Source: Bacillus atrophaeus (GTDB lineage: Bacteria; Bacillota; Bacilli; Bacillales; Bacillaceae). Taken from it: DNA of 64,000 nucleotides. Position 1 is the stretch's first letter; every line of letters starts with the position of its first letter. Below, in pieces: positions 59,882 to 64,000 of the stretch. The stretch spans positions 310,001-374,000 of the forward strand of contig NZ_LSBB01000020.1 of the NCBI RefSeq assembly GCF_001584335.1, given 5' to 3'. The translations under genes were made by a program, and so were the position numbers. The notes beneath the pieces were generated by a model. That model made no database searches, was not told the DNA's origin, and was given only the letters and a program-made list of their open reading frames with translations.

Positions 59882-61176
59882 TTGTAAAAGAAGTCAATCC
59901 TCATTTCGAAGAGTACTTGTTCAATTGGAATGAAACATATCAATTTCTCGTCGGGGGCTATGGATCGTCAAAGAGCTATCACACCGCGCTGAAAATCCTT
60001 CTGAAGCTGTTAAAGGAAAAACGGACAGCGCTTGTGATTCGCGAGGTGTTTGACACCCATCGTGATTCCACCTTCGCGCTCTTTGAAGAAATCTTAGAGG
60101 AGCTCAGTCTGAATCGGGCGGTGACTCCGCTTTCTTCACCGCTTCAGCTGCGATTTGCAAACGGCAGCCGCATCATGTTTAAAGGAATGGACAACCCTGC
60201 GAAATTAAAATCCGTTCATAATATTTCTTTAATATGGATTGAAGAGTGCTCTGAAGTGAAGTACGAAGGTTTTAAGGAGCTGATCGGCCGTTTGCGCCAT
60301 CCGAAGCTTGACCTTCATATGATCTGCACAACAAATCCGGTCGGCACATCCAATTGGACGTACCGGCATTTTTTTCGTGATGAGCGGAATAAGCGTTATA
60401 TATTGGATGATCAAGAGCTGTACAAGAAACGCACAATTGTTTCTGGGGACACGTATTACCATCATTCCACCGCGCTTGATAACTTGTTTCTTCCGGAGAG
60501 CTATGTGAAACAGCTGGACGGATTGAAACGGTACGATCCTGACTTATACAGGATTGCCCGCCAAGGCCGATTCGGCGTTAACGGCGTTCGCGTCCTGCCG
60601 CAATTTGAAGTCCTGCCGCACGAACAGGCGGAGGAATGCATCGCAAACATCAGCCGCCCGATTTTTCGGACGGGAATGGATTTTGGCTTTGAAGAATCCT
60701 ACAATGCCGTCATTCGGCTTGCCGTTGATCCTGAGAAAAAGCATCTGTACATTTACTGGGAGTACTACAAAAACAAAATGACTGATGACCGAACGGCTGA
60801 GGAGCTTCGCGAGCTTGCCGAGAAACAGGAAGTCATTAAAGCTGATTCCGCAGAGCCTAAAAGCATCCAATATTTCCGCCAGCAGGGCTTTCGCATGGTA
60901 GCAGCCAGGAAGTTTCAGGGGTCACGTTTGCAATATACAAAAAAGGTGAAGCGTTTCAAGAAGATTATCTGCTCAGACCGCTGTCAAAATGCGATCTATG
61001 AGCTGCAAACGTTAACCTATGCAAAAGATAAGGACGGAGCGCTGATTGAGGATGAGTTTACCATTGATCCGCACACATTATCTGCGATCTGGTACGCGCT
61101 TGATGACTATGAAGTGGCCGATTTAAAAGAATCGTCCAGTGAAAGGACCCGTCCGAATCGAGAAAGGAGGAAATAA
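59878..61176 (+). CDS. xtmB: PBSX terminase large subunit XtmB
   Basis: A 432-residue packaging ATPase/nuclease. Walker A variant [16 protein letters not shown] near residue 30, Walker [12 protein letters not shown] near 118, motif [10 protein letters not shown], and the nuclease domain with [20 protein letters not shown] (first Asp) and later acidic residues ([11 protein letters not shown]). GAGGAGAAAGC precedes the ATG, overlapping xtmA. Two bases before xkdE. Confidence 0.95.
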   Translation: MIVKEVNPHFEEYLFNWNETYQFLVGGYGSSKSYHTALKILLKLLKEKRTALVIREVFDTHRDSTFALFEEILEELSLNRAVTPLSSPLQLRFANGSRIMFKGMDNPAKLKSVHNISLIWIEECSEVKYEGFKELIGRLRHPKLDLHMICTTNPVGTSNWTYRHFFRDERNKRYILDDQELYKKRTIVSGDTYYHHSTALDNLFLPESYVKQLDGLKRYDPDLYRIARQGRFGVNGVRVLPQFEVLPHEQAEECIANISRPIFRTGMDFGFEESYNAVIRLAVDPEKKHLYIYWEYYKNKMTDDRTAEELRELAEKQEVIKADSAEPKSIQYFRQQGFRMVAARKFQGSRLQYTKKVKRFKKIICSDRCQNAIYELQTLTYAKDKDGALIEDEFTIDPHTLSAIWYALDDYEVADLKESSSERTRPNRERRK

Positions 61177-61178
61177 AA

Positions 61179-62669
61179 GTGCCGCAGAATCAAACAGTCA
61201 GGGCCACCGTATTAAAAGCAAATGCCTCAGCTCCAAAGACGAAGCAGCTTTATGAAGACCAGTTCTCTGATATGTATGGAGAAGACATTATCGCTCCGCC
61301 CTATAATATCACCGAGCTGAAAACGATCGCCGAATATTCTACGATTCTTCAGCAGTGCATAGATGCGTACCGGGTCAATATTACCGGCTTCGGCTTCGAT
61401 GTTGAATATACATTTGACATTAACGGCTCAGATGTCAACCGGGCAAAAAAGAAAAGAGCGGAAAAAGATTGGTCACGGCTTGAAGCGTTTTACCGCTGCC
61501 TTCATTTTGATGAATCAGCTGAAGTGATTTTAGGCTATGCCATTGAAGACAGGGAGAAAACGGGGAACGGGTTTATGGAAGTGCTCCGGGACGGAACTGG
61601 AAAACCGGCCGGCATCGAATATTTAGATGTAAAAAACATGCGGGTATGCGGTGTGTCGGAGCCTGTTGAGGTGATGTTTACATACCAGGAAAACGGCATA
61701 CCGAAGACGATTAAAAGACAAAAACGTTTTCGCAAATATGTACAAATGATAAACGGGCAAAAAGTATTTTTTAAGGAATACGGAGACCCGCGCAAAATGG
61801 ACATGCGAACGGGAGAATATGTGAAAACACTGTCTGAGGAACTTCAAGCCAATGAAGCAATCCACCTCAAAATTGGCAGCGGCACATACGGTGTGCCTCG
61901 ATGGGTGGGAAACATCGTCAATTTATATGGCGCAAGAAAAGCGGAAGAACTCAACTTCATGTATTTTAAGCAGGGACGCCATGTGCCTGCTGCGATTACA
62001 GTCGAAAACGGAATGCTGTCCGAAGCTTCGTATAAAGAGCTGCAAGACTATATGAATGATCTTGAAGGAGTCGAAAACGCCCATAAATTTCTCCTCATTG
62101 AAGCTGAAGGCATTGCCAAGGAAAAAGACCTGCACGGAGGAGAAGACATTACCCCTGTTTCCGTCGAAATCAAGTCGCTTGCGGAAATTTTGCAAAATGA
62201 CGCGCTGTTTTTGGAATACGATGACAAAAGCAGAAATAAACTCCGATCCGCCTTCCGTCTGCCGCCGCTCTATACCGGCGAGGCACAAGAATATAACCGG
62301 GCGACAGCCGATACGGCCAGAAAAATAACAGAAGAGCAGGTGTTTCAGCCGGAGAGGAAAATTCTCGTAAACAAACTGAACACGCTTCTTTTGCCGGAAT
62401 TGGATATTCATGACGCAAGGCTAACATTAAAAGGACCCGACTTTCGAGATCCGCTTGAGATCGCAAAAGTGCTGGGTCCTTTTATAACGGCTGGTGCAGT
62501 TTCTCCTAATGATTTAAGAGATCTTGCCGGACGGGTGCTCGGCAAAACCCTTGAGGAATGGCCGGAAGACATCTACAACAGACCGGCTGCACAAGACGTC
62601 GAGCCGCAGGACCAATCCGCTCTTTTACAGGACGTAAAGGAAAGCATTGAAAGTTTAAAAAAGTCCTGA
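61179..62669 (+). CDS. xkdE: PBSX portal protein XkdE
   Basis: A 496-residue portal of the PBSX/SPP1-like group that forms the ring at the capsid vertex. Typical blocks are YNITELKTIAEYSTILQQCI, DREKTGNGFMEVLRDGTGKP, IVNLYGARKAEELNFMYFKQ and SAFRLPPLYTGEAQEYNRAT. Start GTG with AAAGGAGG upstream. Two bases after xtmB, 19 bases before xkdF. Confidence 0.94.
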   Translation: MPQNQTVRATVLKANASAPKTKQLYEDQFSDMYGEDIIAPPYNITELKTIAEYSTILQQCIDAYRVNITGFGFDVEYTFDINGSDVNRAKKKRAEKDWSRLEAFYRCLHFDESAEVILGYAIEDREKTGNGFMEVLRDGTGKPAGIEYLDVKNMRVCGVSEPVEVMFTYQENGIPKTIKRQKRFRKYVQMINGQKVFFKEYGDPRKMDMRTGEYVKTLSEELQANEAIHLKIGSGTYGVPRWVGNIVNLYGARKAEELNFMYFKQGRHVPAAITVENGMLSEASYKELQDYMNDLEGVENAHKFLLIEAEGIAKEKDLHGGEDITPVSVEIKSLAEILQNDALFLEYDDKSRNKLRSAFRLPPLYTGEAQEYNRATADTARKITEEQVFQPERKILVNKLNTLLLPELDIHDARLTLKGPDFRDPLEIAKVLGPFITAGAVSPNDLRDLAGRVLGKTLEEWPEDIYNRPAAQDVEPQDQSALLQDVKESIESLKKS

Positions 62670-62688
62670 AAGGGGGTGAAAGCAACAG

Positions 62689-63558
62689 GTGCCGAGAGAA
62701 TTGAAAAATGCCAAAATCAGCTTTGTGAGCTATGTGGACAAAGCCGCTAATCAGACGGAGTTTTTCTTTACGAAGTCTGCCGGGCCTCCGGCATTTGAGA
62801 AAGAAGTCCGGCTATTTACCAAAAGCGGGAGTGAGGAACAAAAACTCGTGTATGGGATCGTTTACGAACCGGATGTGCCGGATGCGCACGGCGATTATAT
62901 GACGGCTGAAGAAATTGAAAAGGCCGCCCACGGTTTTCTCGCGGAGGCCCGCAATATCGACATCAACCACAATTTTCAAAGCGGAACCGGCGAAGTGGTC
63001 GAATCGTATGTGGCGCCGGATGATTTCCAGATCGGCACACGGCTGATTAAAAAGGGCTCATGGGTACTCGTGACAAGAGCGGCCGATGAGGTATGGGAGC
63101 AAATCAAAGCAGGTGTCATCACAGGATACAGTATGGCGGGCACTGCGGATACGCATGAAGAAGAGCCTGATGAAAAAGCATCCGGATTGATGGGTGTATT
63201 CAAGCAGCTGCTGTCTGATCGCGACAGTCAAAGAGGACTGAAAACCAGATTTCAGAAAATGGGGGAGGACACCAAGGATATGAAAAAGGAAGAGATGAAA
63301 GAATCCATTGAACATGCATTGTACCCGCTGTTAAAGCGGCTTGATGCAATCGAAAAAAATACAGAAGCAGCGGAAGAAAAACCGGAGCAGACAGAAGAGG
63401 AAGAGCGTCTGAAAAAGCTTGTGGAAGATATGCTCGCCCCGCTTGTCGAACGCATTGAAGCGCTGGAAAAAACAAGAGGCGCATCAAAACAGACCGCCGA
63501 TGACGGCAACGGGAATGCAGAACAAATCAAAAAATCAATTTGGAGCGGACTGCTGTAA
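62689..63558 (+). CDS. xkdF: PBSX prohead protease/scaffold-like protein XkdF
   Basis: A 289-residue protein. The N-terminal half has the XkdF protease-like domain (QKLVYGIVYEPDVPDAHGDY, IDINHNFQSGTGEVVESYVA with a His, and VITGYSMAGTADTHEEEPDE with a Ser). The C-terminal half is a Glu-rich coiled coil (LKRLDAIEKNTEAAEEKPEQ), as expected of a fused scaffold. It probably shapes the procapsid with XkdG. Start GTG with GGGGGTGA upstream. Confidence 0.92.
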   Translation: MPRELKNAKISFVSYVDKAANQTEFFFTKSAGPPAFEKEVRLFTKSGSEEQKLVYGIVYEPDVPDAHGDYMTAEEIEKAAHGFLAEARNIDINHNFQSGTGEVVESYVAPDDFQIGTRLIKKGSWVLVTRAADEVWEQIKAGVITGYSMAGTADTHEEEPDEKASGLMGVFKQLLSDRDSQRGLKTRFQKMGEDTKDMKKEEMKESIEHALYPLLKRLDAIEKNTEAAEEKPEQTEEEERLKKLVEDMLAPLVERIEALEKTRGASKQTADDGNGNAEQIKKSIWSGLL

Positions 63559-63582
63559 ACCAGTCAGGAGGAGGAAATCAAT

Positions 63583-64000
63583 TTGAGAAATCAAGACATC
63601 ATTCAAAAAGCGGAAATGTCGCTTTCAGCATTAAAAAGCGGAGGGCTTATGAACCCTGCGCAAGCATCGGCATTTATCCGTATGGTGCAGAACACACCTA
63701 CGATTTTCAGCGAATCCCGTGTGATTCAAATGGAAAACGATTCACAGAAATTTGAGAAAATCGGCTTCGGCCAGCGCATTTTGCGTGCTGCTGAAGAGGG
63801 CAAGGCTTTATCAAATGACGAGCTGACTGTTCCTTCAACGAGCACGGTACAGCTGAACACAAAAGAAGTCATTGCGGAGATTAATATTACGTATGACACG
63901 CTGGAAAACAACATAGAAAAAGACGGGCTCCAGCAAACCATTATGCAAATCCTGGCGGAACGGGCGGCTGTTGATATCGAAGAGCTGATTGTAAACGGTG
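63583..64000 (+). CDS. xkdG: PBSX major capsid protein XkdG, 5' part (runs off window)
   Basis: First 139 residues of the PBSX major head protein. [20 protein letters not shown] start, then [40 protein letters not shown] and the HK97-fold-like continuation [16 protein letters not shown]. The start is TTG with AGGAGGAGG upstream. It follows xkdF by 24 bases. The gene continues beyond position 64000. Confidence 0.92.
   Translation, partial: MRNQDIIQKAEMSLSALKSGGLMNPAQASAFIRMVQNTPTIFSESRVIQMENDSQKFEKIGFGQRILRAAEEGKALSNDELTVPSTSTVQLNTKEVIAEINITYDTLENNIEKDGLQQTIMQILAERAAVDIEELIVNG

Noticed and set aside
1..64000. CRISPR array
   Set aside because: No regularly spaced repeat of 24-40 bases was seen in any part of the window.

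Overview
The window is a chromosomal segment of a Bacillus subtilis-group bacterium. The evidence is gene order and protein family content: yjcHGF, metI-metC behind an S-box leader, yjcL and a tRNA-Val, cotT, pdaC, yjfA, yjgABCD, yjhAB, yjiABC, yjkAB, yjlABC-ndh, the uxa/exu cluster, yjnA, yjoA, rapA-phrA, xlyB, yjqAB and the left half of the defective prophage PBSX. Proteins I can compare from memory with strain 168 are close but clearly not identical. This points to a relative such as the amyloliquefaciens/velezensis or atrophaeus branch rather than 168 itself; that placement is inference.

Layout. (1) 1-1.4 kb: the 3' part of a polymorphic toxin gene and its presumed immunity gene. (2) 1.5-7.4 kb: core metabolism on both strands (yjcHGF operon, SAM riboswitch-metIC, a yjcK stub, yjcL). 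(3) 7.5-19.4 kb: an accessory region that starts at a tRNA-Val. It holds two decayed integrases, a decayed phage amidase, decayed SOS-type yolD modules with LexA-like boxes, a broken LXG toxin, an intact MarR-SDR divergon, an intact second Rap-Phr pair, and several unknown small or secreted proteins. In strain 168, as I recall, this interval holds yjcM-yjdJ including the mannose genes, none of which are seen here. (4) 19.4-24.5 kb: sporulation and secretion genes (a frameshifted nucB-like gene, an MgtC-like protein, a Spo0E-like protein, cotT, pdaC, yjfA, yjgA). (5) 24.6-41.5 kb: yjgB to ndh, with a kinase and two small unknown genes between yjiC and yjjA, and a nitrilase remnant before yjkA. 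(6) 41.6-48.7 kb: hexuronate genes, reduced to uxaC, yjmB (frameshifted), exuR, uxaB and uxaA, with ExuR-type operators. The uxu branch and exuT are missing. (7) 48.7-54.4 kb: yjnA, yjoA, rapA-phrA, xlyB, yjqA, yjqB. (8) 54.5-64 kb: PBSX from xkdA and xre to the start of xkdG, which runs off the window.

How genes work together. Methionine synthesis (metI, metC) is gated by SAM. Galacturonate is isomerised (UxaC), reduced (UxaB) and dehydrated (UxaA) under ExuR. Two Rap-Phr pairs feed peptide signals into the competence/sporulation phosphorelay. PBSX is held off by Xre at three GATAC-N5-GTATC operators; Xpf then drives the late operon. A shared 'TACG-N2-TGCCACCTAT' motif before both xlyB and xtmA suggests that the lysis amidase outside the prophage is driven with the late genes.

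Several otherwise intact genes carry a single frame break (nucB-like, yjgB, yjlA, yjmB, a YciI-like gene). These should be confirmed in reads before being treated as biology.
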